This document shows, piece by piece, positions 12,310-24,300 of a DNA stretch of 64,000 bases. The position numbers and the translations under genes are program-made. This DNA is from Lanius collurio (lineage: Eukaryota; Chordata; Aves; Passeriformes; Laniidae). The stretch's first letter is position 1, and every line of letters begins with the position of its first letter. The notes under the pieces are model-generated. The model was not told the DNA's origin, searched no databases, and saw only the letters and a list, made by a program, of their open reading frames with translations. Where the stretch lies: the NCBI GenBank assembly GCA_020086605.1, contig JACBWW010000004.1, positions 30,817,986 through 30,881,985 on the forward strand. The letters run 5' to 3'.

Positions 12310-15300
12310 GCAAGTACAGGCAGCTTGAGCTTAGCATGGGCTAAGCCGTCGGATGTTGCGCCTAATTAAATGTGTAGAATGGTGACTTTCTAGAACTGAG
12401 AGGGTTGCCACTTGAAGATCTAGTAGACAGTACTTCTAGTATATCTGTCATCCCTACTGGGAGTGGAATTGCATTGACTTCTGGTTTATTGTGTGTTCAC
12501 TGATTTTAAACTGAGATGCCGTTCCGTGAGCCAGTCCTTTCAGCTGTGCATTGTCATCCATAAACCCTTCATCAATATGCAAATACAGTTCAGGGAAGAA
12601 AAATAAAATTACTTCATTCTACCTGCCAGTTCATTTTAAGCCTCTGTGTTTATTGGTGTAAACTCTGTCATTAGAGGATCTGCCTGAATGTTTGAAAGCA
12701 TGGTAAGTAATGTGGTAATAATACCATATCTAGCAGATCAGGAAGATGAAACAAGGTCTCAGGAACAATCCCCTGCCTTGAAAACTGATCCTTTCAGAAA
12801 AGCACGTTTTATATTTTAGAACTTACACTTGAATATGTTTGAGGTGTTTTTATGGTTGCTTTTTCATTCCCCTGTTCTTTCCTTAGTGCCTCTTGCAGGA
12901 CTAAAAGAAGACTGTTTTATTTTTAGGAAAAGAGACACACATATAGGTTGCCACATTAGTTGCACTTGTGTAAGAAAACTTAGAAATGCAAATGGGCACT
13001 ACTTCAGTGAGCAGAATTTAAAGGGTTTTCTTACAAAGCTTTAAAGTTAAAGCTTGGGTTTAATGAGTTCGATCTGGGGTGTTTTTCCCCTTGTATACCT
13101 GTTGTGTACTTTAACTATTTTCAAAGTTGTAATGAAACCGTAGTAGAGCTGGTATTAGAAATAGAGTTTCTTTGTAATTTTCTTTTCAATAAATTATGAC
13201 TCTGGCAAAACATCTTCACCTACTGCTTTTAAGATGACATGTAATTAGATGTGTCTTAAAAAGTGAGAATTGTACAGGTGTTTCAGAAAACATCCCAGTG
13301 GAATTTTGCTCATGACTACTAAATATGCTCATGTATATTAGTTCAAAAAGAGGAAAGCTGCAGTTACTCTCTGCAATGTTTGTTAGAAAAGCAGAGGCTT
13401 TTCTTGGAATTTTCATGACACTTGTATTTATTTTGCATGTTTCTGAACTCATCAATGAAATTTTTATTATGAAGATAATGGCAAAATATTCTTGACCTGA
13501 CAGCAGTGTTTTACCCACAGTCTCTTGCTTTGTGCAGCGAAGACTTGCATGATTTTAGGAGTGGGTTGTTCGTTTAATGTACAATTGCCCAGTAAGTCTT
13601 GCTAAAAAGAGTTAAAGGCATTTGCAGAATCAACAGCCACGTCTAATGCATTAGCAAGCAATTTAAGGCTTTTAGGATGCTGGTTTCACTGACTTTCTTG
13701 AGAAATTTTTAAGCTGATATTTTCACTGTTTGATTTTCACAGTTTATTATATGGTGAGTGATACACAGAGTGTGCTTATCAGAGCAGTGAAAAATGGTAC
13801 TCCATTGATGTCAGTAACAATCTGCTTTCTAGATTCTTTGTGGGAAAGATGTGTAGGACAATTGTGAGCCTGTCTTGAAGGCAGTGCTGTTTTTTTCAGT
13901 CTGGAACAGGAGGAACCACAGACCACAGTGAATGCAGGCCCCAGCAGCAGTGAAGATCCTTCTTCGTCCAGTTCAACACAGAACTCTGTAGCACCAGGTA
14001 AGAGATGATGTTTATGGGTCAAAAGTCAGTTCCTATATGCTGATTGTATGAAAAAGTAGTAGTAGCTGCATTACTAATTGTTGTTATGGGAATAATACAA
14101 ACAGTAAAGTTTGTGGAGAAAAGCAATGTCAGGTGATACAAAAAGATACAGGAAGGATCTAGAGAACAGAGCCAAATCGCTTTCAGGCCCACATGTGCTT
14201 CTCATGTTTGAAAACTTGTGTGCTTAGAGCTGATATAAACTGAAAAAATACAATTCTGTTTCTCCCTCCAGAAATCCTGCTTTAGGAAGAAAATTAACTC
14301 CTAAGGAAGCAATAAAAATGAGAGAGCATATAAAAAATTACAGCTTGTGTTCAGTTATTCAGTCTTTTGAAAGGTGCAACAATCCACCATTTTGTGGTGT
14401 GCCTCTCTTGTGTCATGTGTCTCTCTTTATGTCTTCAGTGTACTTTGTAGTCGGTAATAAATATACTCTGGCTAAGTATTTGTTCATTTACAACAAATGA
14501 TGAAGTAGCAGTGCTGTTGAGAAAGATGTCCTGTTTTGGCTTCCTGACTGGTTAAACAATGCTAGCAAAAACTAAGCCAGTGGAAACATACATTTTTGTA
14601 CAACAGGAAAGTCCTGAAACAACACTGAGTTCAGGGAGATGGTTTTTGTGTATCACTGTTTTGTGTTGTGAGCATGTTTGGAGATCTATCCTGCAAGACA
14701 TTTATTCCTATGTAATGAGATTCTGTACACTAAATGTAATGTGCTTTTATAAATTTTACTGATTCATTGACTAACTTTTTAATTTTGCTGACCTGAATAA
14801 GTCTTGATCACTTGTGGCTAAGCTGAAACCTAAAAGATGCAGACAAGGAGCTGAATGGTAAGCAGCTGCAAAAAGAGATTACTTAAAATGAAATTTCTGG
14901 TAGTAGATAGTTTTTTAAATAAAAACTCTTGAAGTGAAATGTTAACAATCGCCTCTGAATTAATTTCTTTCTCTTGAGACAATCTGTGAAAGTATTTTAC
15001 CTGTCTGCCTCTGCATTCACCCAGACAGGGAAGCACTAAAATTGAGTGTTTCTCATCCCAACTTACCTTTGGAAGAAGCCAAATGTACACTTGATTTAAT
15101 CTAAATCTCTCCTGTGTGCTGAAGAAAAAGTGTCTTGTTCTGGGAAGTGAAATACTTTATTTGGGTTTATTTGATACCTCATTGTCTTTTTTTTTTTTTT
15201 TTTTGCTGTCCTGCCAAGTCTTTTAGCTAAGAATGTCCCTTATGATGTATTTATGAGGAAAGACCATTTTTGTTCTGCAACAAAACCATTCTTTTGTGCT

Positions 15301-18300
15301 TTTCTGATTGATCTGAATTTCCTCTTGATCAGTGGTGATGTCCCTTCTGTACCCATATAACAGCATTTGAACACTATAAATAATCTCTTTTTCTCCTGTA
15401 AGTGGCTCATCTGTTCCCAGTCTGTATCATGCTTGGGACCTGTTGGGAGCAAGAGCTTTGAGTCTCATAACTCTGACACACACGTGAACACATGGAATAT
15501 CAAAGAGCAGTAAACAAAGTTATCTGATTTTGCCACTTTTTCTCCCCCATTCTCCCCACCCTGAAGAATTGCCAGGATTTTATTATGACCCAGAAAAGAA
15601 CCGCTATTTTCGTCTACTGCCTGGACATAATAACCACAACCCACTCACCAAGGACAGCATTCAGCACAAGGCAATGGAGTGCAAAAGACTGAGACTCCTA
15701 GAAGAGGAAGAAAAACAAAAGGTATGTTTTGAAAAAGATTGCAATTAGGCTTTATTGTACTCTGGCCCAGGACAGATTTTAAACTAAAATCTTCAAATTC
15801 TGACAATTCAGTTTTTCTGCTAAGAATACATAGTCCTTGAAGCCTTTTGTTTGGCTGTTCCACACAGGAATGAAATCAAGTCATTACAAACAGAAAATCT
15901 ATAAAGATGCAGGAACTGTGCTGAGAATTGCAGTTGTCCAACAGTTACAGTTGAGTCAGGATATTGGATGCCAGGTTTCAAATTCCTACCTTGAATTGGC
16001 AAAGTGAGGTCTTGATTTTAAGTTTTCACATTTTTAATAATTTTATTTATCATGTTCCTGGACCTTGAAGAAACAATTCTAATCACAGTTGGTGGAAACA
16101 GCTTTTTTTGAAGAACTTTTTTGGACAGCTAAAATGAAGGCAGGTCTTACATTTCTGTCTGGAAAACCTGTGTCCTTCTCTTCATAAAGAGTTAGAGTGA
16201 AGTTAATGCTGAGGCTGTGTATTTGTAATCTGGGTAAAATATCTAACAAGGATGCTTTTTCACTACCTGAAAAACATGTCTTAAAACTTTACAAATAACA
16301 GCTTAGCTGAAATAGGCTGTCATATGGAAGAAGTGAACAGTGTTCTTTTTCTTAAGCAAAGAAGTTCTCCAGCCAGCTATTTAGCTCTTCAGTCTTTGCT
16401 GTAAAGAATACTTTGACTCTCAAACACTTGCTTTGTCTGAGTATTAGTAAAAAGATTTCTTACTCCATAATTCTGCAAAATACTTTATTCCTTGGTCTCC
16501 TTGGGAAGTGTTTGCATTAAATTCTAAAAAAATTGTGAATCGTGGAATGGAATCACAGCATGACTTGCGTTGGAAAGGACCTTAAAGATCATCTAGTTCC
16601 AATCCTGGAGCTGTGGGGGAAATGGGGAATGGAAGTGGAATGGAAAAGCAGTTTAATTTATGTATAGAGTGAAAACAATGGCTGTTAGGGTTACGTATTT
16701 TTTCTCCAGCTTCTGTATTTAGAGAAGTGCTCCACATCTTACAGGAATATATTCTTGTGTACTTACTGCAGTAGATCAGGATGGTGTTGGAATGTGTTCT
16801 ATACATTCTGAAAATTTTAATGTATGTAGGCCAGAGGAAAAAGTTACTTAAACATCTCAAACATCAAACACCCACAGCCATGTCTGAATCTTAAAAAAGT
16901 AAATAACTGAGTACAGTTCCATGTTACTCTCTTACAGAAAACAACAAGGGCTGGACTGAACTCATCTGTGCTGTTACAGAAAAGGCAGCTGGGATTGCTC
17001 AGCTCCACAAGTTATTGCAGGTACAATGATTTGATTTGTCTTCTGTTTGCAGTTCCAAGTTCTGCTGTTAGTGCAACTGTTTCTGTCAGGTTTTCTTACA
17101 TTTCTTACTGTTTTGTTGGGATGAGGAGGAACATATTACTTAAAGTTAGAAAAAAGGTTATATTCTGTAATAATCAGATTACTAAAACGATGAGACTTCA
17201 AATGAGGAAGTTGTTTCCCAATTTTACTTCAATAAAGTTCACTTTATGTATGTACACGGATATGCTGTTTTGCCACATTGTACTTTATAAGTACAGCACA
17301 GCTATTTTAGGATAAATGCCTTCCAGTGGATGTGACCTTCCCTTGCCCCTAATTAGAACAGCTAAGGTAGCTCAGTTTCAGTAACAGTGCAGAAGGCAAG
17401 TTAAGTTAGTGATTTACTGTGGTGTTGTTTCGGCTACTAAAGATGTGCTGGGGTTCAAAACAGCAGGATGAAATTCCATGAATGTGGAAAATGCACATGT
17501 TCATGGGTTATGTAAGTTAAATATCAGCATGCTAGTAATTCAGGCATTTTCTTTTCAGTGATTTAGAAGCAGTTCTATATCCTGGCCAAAATTCTTTTCA
17601 TATGCATTAAATTTAGGCTTGCCTGAATTCTCCTCTCTCCAACCCCCTCACCCTCCTACCTGCTTTTACAGACTAGTCCATGAACTAAAAGTGAACTGCA
17701 TGCAGAGGAGGAAGATAGAAATTCACAGTCCGGACTCCTCAGTTGCTGGAACCAACAATTTTAAAATCATTGTGGTATGTTATGAGAAATGTAAGTCTTT
17801 AGGATAAAGAGAGCCCATCTTCTGAGAAAATTCAGGCTCTTGTAGTCAAATCACATAGGTCAAATTTTAGCTTTTAAAGATATCTTATTCCTGCTCTGTC
17901 AGTTCTTAAAATCTGTGCTCAGCAACTTTAAACAGGTAGGGAGAGACTGTTCCTTTCCTACAAAGGAAAATTACAAAAAAGGTTGGCTGTGAAAGCAGGT
18001 TTTTTGTTTTGGTTTTTGGAGTTTTTTTTTTAATCTGATCACCATGTTCTTTTGTAAGTTAATAGGAGTTGAGTGGATCATTATTGTGGGGCTGGGAGGA
18101 GGAATGGAGAAGATCAAGAGAAAGAAGAAAATGAAAGAGGAGAGTTTTGGGAGTAGCAAAGCCTGTGTTTCAGAGAATCCAAGTAAACATCAATAATCAC
18201 TTTACATCTCATGATCTTTCATAGACTATATAGGAAGCTCTCCAGGACCAGCTCCTGGCCTTGTAGACAGAGCACTGCATAGGTAGCTGAAGCCAGAAGG

Positions 18301-21300
18301 GACTCAGAAACAGTGTAAGTGTATAGAATTGTTAACATTGGAAAGATCATTTATTGTTAGCCAAGGACTGAATCCTTTACTATCCATGTTTTTTCTGTGC
18401 ATGCATTTAAAAGGAGTTGGTCACTGAGTTTAGAGGTGAATGGAAAGCAGGTGGTGTTAGAGGGATCAGAATTAATGTGTTGTTTCATTTTAGACCTAAT
18501 GCAACTCCCTCAAGCTGTTTTTCCTGTAAGTTTCCAGTAAGTGTGACTGGTAAGCTTTTATTTTACAGGCAGATGTTGCTTGTGAACGAATATTCACTGT
18601 GAACGATGTAGAGCATGGAGGATGTAAATATGGTATCATCAATCTCAGCGGTTTGGGGAAGGAGTCTCTCACTGTGGAGATGTATGACAACCTCTACTTC
18701 ACAAACCGCAAAGTACTATTTTCTGTTCCTCCTTCCTTTGGTGGTTGCATTCTCAGAACACTGTTCTTGGGAGGCCCATGTGGAAATGCCATGAGGGTTG
18801 GGGAAGGGGCTAGGAGAAGAGAATGGAAGAATCTAGAAATGTGAAGCTTGGATAAACACAGAGCCACAATAAACCTGTCTCTGAAAGTGCTCAATACCAG
18901 TGACAGTTGTCAGGAATGTTATACTACAATTGGAATGGAAGACTACATAGAAGTACCACCTCCCAAGGATAGTGCTTACTTCAGACTTGGACTGTAGCTG
19001 GCAAAACTAATGTTTTGCTACCAAAACTACCAAGATTTGCATGCTTCTTTCTTAAAAATAATTTTGGGAAACTCTGTTTATCCGTAAACATGAGGCATAT
19101 TAAAACAGGTTTTCATGATCTCTTCATGCTTAGATTCTTTTAAGGATGGTCTCTTGAATTACAGGATGTGCTTGGTGCCTCAGTCTGTGTTTGGACAGAA
19201 CAATGCTGTTCTGTCATTACAAGACGAGTATGAAGCTAAAATGCTCATGCCCTATTACTGTGTTATTTAGTGGGCTGGAGAGTTGTGCCCAGTGCTGAAT
19301 TTTATGTCATCTTTGCATGGAAATAATCTTTGCTTAATTGAATAACAGATCACAAGAATAGTATGTCTTCTTCTCTCTGAAGGTGAATTCTGTTTGCTGG
19401 GCGTCACTGACTCATCCAGATTCTCATGTTTTATATCCTTTTAAAAAAAGCAGAATTGTAGTTCAGATTTCATAAGTCTGCCTCATGCTTCACAGAAAAA
19501 CTAACTTCAAGGAATACTTCTCCTCCAGTTCTCACAGAAAATAAGTTTTCTGGAAAACAAAGGAAGTAATAAAAAATTAAATATGTTGGAATTAGTGAGA
19601 CAGATGTATGGTTCTGTTATGGATATATGTGTAGAATTGTTCCCATGTTAATGGTAAATGAAAGACCATGTTTTCTGCCCTGGAGAATTCCAGCTTCACT
19701 AATAGTATGTGTAAATGCCATATCCAAAATGATCTGATGTTTGGAAATTGGCTAAGGCAAAAGAAGAGCAGAGGGTTAAGGCAACAACCTCCTTCTGAAG
19801 GGAACCTCTTTGAAAGTGGGATGGTTCATTAGTGTTTAAAACCATCCCCATATTGGTTGGGGTGAGAGGAGAATGGAGGCAATTCAGTAGCATCACCTGC
19901 AACTTTCAGAGCATGTTCTGCAGGTGAGACTCAGAAGAAGAGGGAAGTTGATGGTATAGCAGAGGAAGCACTAATGAACAGTGCAGAGCCCAGAAGAATG
20001 AAGGGGGAAAATTGAATTTTGACATAAGAGAAAGCACACACCAGGTGTGCTATTAAAGTGCCAAAAGAAATTACATAAAAAAATATGGAATGGCCTGTGT
20101 GAAAAGCCAGGCAATTCCAGACCGACCCATCAAGGGGCAGGAGCTCACCAGGCACGTGCACAGCTGGGGAGGAGTTTGGGATCGCTTGGTTTGGCGGGTT
20201 CCTGCTTTCCCCTAGTTGTGTTACAGATCTACCCCACTGAACTTGAAATGCAGCTTCCAAATTCTATATATACCTGCTACAGTCTTCATAAAATATTTAA
20301 ATGTAATCTAAAGTGAGTTTTCCTTGCTTCACCAATGTATGCTCCCCTTTTTCCAATTTATTTCCATGAAAAAACAGATCTATATTAATGCAGTGTCATC
20401 AACATGAAAAAGTGAGAAAAATTATCTATGTAGGCCATGCTTATTCTTTTCTTTTTCCTATCACTAGTAAGATACAATAGTATTCTCTTATCTTTCTGGT
20501 AGTGAAAATACATAGGCAAGAATTTGAGTTCTTTCTACGTCATTCCTATGAAAGAAACAGAGTCAAGACTTACTTGTAAACTGTAAAGTACATCAGAGGT
20601 CTCAAGGAAAAGTGTTGTGAGCTGTGGCTGTGTCAGGGCAGCTTGCTTTTCCCATTTATATATATTAGGCAGCCTGTTCCATTCTAGGGAGAAATCAGTT
20701 TTCCTTAACTCACTTCAGCAAGCTGTGTCTCATGGGAATTGCAGAAACACCAGGCTGTGCCAGTCTGCTTCCAGCATCATTGTTCAGCAGCACTAACCCA
20801 GGTAGGGTGTTTTTGTTGTTTTTTTGTCTCAAATTTTTGGTAGCAATTATGGTATGAAAAGAGCATAAAAGAAAGATTATTTTAGCATTTTTTCAGTAGT
20901 TGGTGAGACTTTTGTATTCCTGTAAGACTAAAACAGCTTAAGAAGTGAAATGATGAGGAAAGAACTTGAGACTTAATTAACAAACAGTGTTCAAAGCCCT
21001 AGTTTATTTTTAGCTGCTGCAGTATTTGACTTTGGCAGGAGAACACCTCACTGGTAAAGTAAACACTTGAGATTTTTCATGAGTAGCTTGGCTTGTAATT
21101 AATACTTGTAAGCGGCGCACAAGAAGTACTCACATTTTCTTATAGACTGTCCAGAGTCACTGCAGAATCTCATAGCAACTACTCAGGTATGCTCAGTGGA
21201 TGAATCAGAGGTGCAAAGCTGGTAAATATCTCAGCCCATAGCTCCTTGTACAAGCTCATGTCCAGTTGTATGTAAACCTGACTGACTGGGGGAATACTGT

Positions 21301-24300
21301 GTCTCAAGTCTGGTTCTAGCTGATCTTTTTTGTTGAATGTTTTTGGGGGCAGGACTTAATTGATTGGACTTTCTTGATAGATGTTAGAATCATGCTTCTT
21401 CAAGTCACAGACTGCAGTCCTCTAATCTGGTGTCCTTTCAGACATGATCAATTAAATTTACACAGAGGAAATCTGTGATAGATAAGAGTAATGGACTCAT
21501 TTTAAAATATTTTTTGTGTCTTACTATTTAAGCAGCCATTAAAGCAATATGCATAAAATCAGCATGAAGAGTCACTGAGGGTGGATGGCTACTAGGCCAG
21601 CATACCCAGTTGCTCTGTAGAAGATTTTAAGCCCTTCACCATAATGAGATGCTGTGAGTTCCACCAAACTCCTCCTGTGTAGTGTATCCTACTGACTGTT
21701 TAGGTATTTCCAAGTTTGACTTATTCACTCTACTAAATGCATGGTTTGTGGGAGCCTTGCTGAGTAGATGCTGTGAAAAAAGTAGAACATACCCGGTCTA
21801 AAAGTATGTTATCCATCCATTCTTGTCTGTCACTCTGCTACCTTACATATGTATGTATGATGTCCCTGGAAGGAAGTGAAAACTGATGATGTAGTCTGCT
21901 AATTGGCATAAATTTCGTGCAGGAGCTACATGAGTAAGAGTCATATCTAGGGTATTGTTACTTAATTTTACTTAATTTTTTTTTTCTTTAAATAGGCAGG
22001 CCAAGAACTTACAGGTTAGGCTTTGGCTGATCTGTAGTTTATAAAGTAAATGTTTTTTATTTCTAGACAACTTATCTTTGAAAAATGGCTTACTTAGTGC
22101 TATAAGGCAAGTGTTACTTTCTTCTTTCCTGCCATGGTCAGCCCTCTGACTACTGAATAAATTTCACAGTCTCTCAATATCATCTATTTATGGTGTCCCA
22201 CTTACTGTCATGAATTTCCATTTCTGTTTCCTGTCTCTTGAGGACCAAAAGGACACTAATTTGGGTAACACTTTCCCTGCTTCAGATTGAAATGTTAAAA
22301 GAAGTATGGCAATCTAAGAACCTTTCTGAATTATCATCCTGTCCTAACATTTAATGAATACTTCATGTGTTTCTCCTGTCTTCTAGGAGATCGACCTGGA
22401 ATGCTGTGCAGTTTCAAGATATCCACTGCCTGGTCCTGTGCTTGGTGCCTGAATCCCCAAGCAGACAACTGCTTTAGCACAGGTGATCTATCTGCAAGGC
22501 TAGCAACCCTGTCTGTCTCAGTGGGAAAGACTTCTTGCATTCATCTCCCAGCTGCTATTCAAATTACAGCTAAACCAACATCATCTGTCTTCCTTAGGCC
22601 TGACACGACGTGTTCTTGTGACCAATGTAGTGACAGGGCATCGGCAGACATTTGGAACCAGCAGTGATGTACTGGCACAGCAGTTTGCCACGCAGGTAGG
22701 GAGAACCATACGCCACCATATTTTCAGAGCACTGCCTCATTGGTGGGCTCTTTGTTCTATTTGGGGCAGGACTCCACATGCTGTACATGAGGTTGTGATG
22801 ACAGCTCCTGTCGCATGGGTGTTCCACAGCAGAGCTGTGTTCAATTGCACACAATTGAACAGCAACAAAAAGATTAGCTGATTTCAATCTGTGGCAACAG
22901 GGGCAAGTTTTGTTAATATTACAAAGGTTAAAGGACAAGAAGTACAAAGAGCACAGTAATAGTATGTAAAATTGTTTTGGTTTTGGCAAATAACCTTATT
23001 TTAATAACACTCAGTGTATTGCCCCCACCAACATGGAGAAAATCCCTAAAAAATACTAATGGACTTGTTCACAAAGAACTAGAATGGTGAAATAGGAATT
23101 CCAGCTTCTGTTTTGCCATTATGTTAAAGTGAGTTCCTGCTTACCTAGCCAGACTTTCCCAGCTGAAGTAAATAGTTGAGGTTCGAATGAGTTGGCTGAA
23201 AAATGTTGCAGTGTGTAATTAAAATTCTCCTTCTTAATGCATGTGTTAAAATAATTTGACAACTACACCATAGAGCTCAAAAGCATGATACAGATGTCTG
23301 TGTAACTTGTAAGATCCTTGCAGATGTTATACAATGCTCTTCTCTCTCTGGGATTCTCCCAGACCCCAGTGCTGTACAATGGCTGCCGTTCGGGTGAGAT
23401 TTTCAGCATTGATGTGCGCCAACGTAACCGAAAGGGGCAGAGCTGGAAAGCAACTCGTCTCTTCCACAGCTCAGCGGTTACATCTGTTCACCTTATGGAG
23501 GCTGAACATTATCTTATGGCAGCAGATATGGCTGGAAAGGTATGGTTTTGTTGTGTTTAGGATATTCTGTTCCTTTTGGTATCTGGGCATTTACGGGTAC
23601 TTATCCCATTCCCAAGGGCAGACGTCTGCTCTTAGTATGTGGTACAGAACTGCATAGTAGTTCCATTTATGGGTCTTCTTCCAGAGCCAGTTATTTATCA
23701 CAGAATGGTTTGGGTTGGAAGGAAGCTAAAGCTGGTTCCAGCCCCACTGCCAGGGGCAGGGACATCTTCCACCAGACCAGCTTGCTCAAAGCTTCAGCCA
23801 CCCTGGCCTTGAACACTTTCAGGGATGGAGCATCCACAACTTCTCTGGGCAACCTAGTTCTAGTCACTCACCACCTTCACATGAAAGGGCTTCCTAACAT
23901 TTAATCTGAACCTACCCCTCTCAGGTTAAAGCCATTCCCCCTTGTCCTATCACTACATACCCTTATAAATTGACCCTCTCCAGCTCTCTTGTAGCCTCCT
24001 TAAGGTACTGGAAGGCTGCTTATGGAGGCTGAATTCTCTCAGCCTGCCTCCATAGGAGAGTCCTCTTACTCTCTGATCATCTTCATGGCCCTCCTCTGGA
24101 TGTGCTCCAACACATCCAACTTGTAAGTGCTCTCTGTTTTAATACAGCCTCTCTCAAACAATTCCTTCCACTTGCAGATAAAACTGTGGGACCTGAGAAC
24201 AGCAAAGTGTGTGAAACAGTACAAAGGTCACCACAATGAATATGCTCTTCTCCCTTTCCATGTAAATGAGGAGGAAGGACTCCTTATAGCAGGTGGGTTG

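Noticed and set aside
11845..12369. 174-codon frame from the DCAF4 CpG island
   Set aside because: It crosses the likely first intron and does not join in frame to the conserved DCAF4 exon 2; the other frame (ATG at 12200) does.
22594..22989. 131-codon minus-strand frame
   Set aside because: Antisense to DCAF4 coding exon 10 and its following intron; no similarity.
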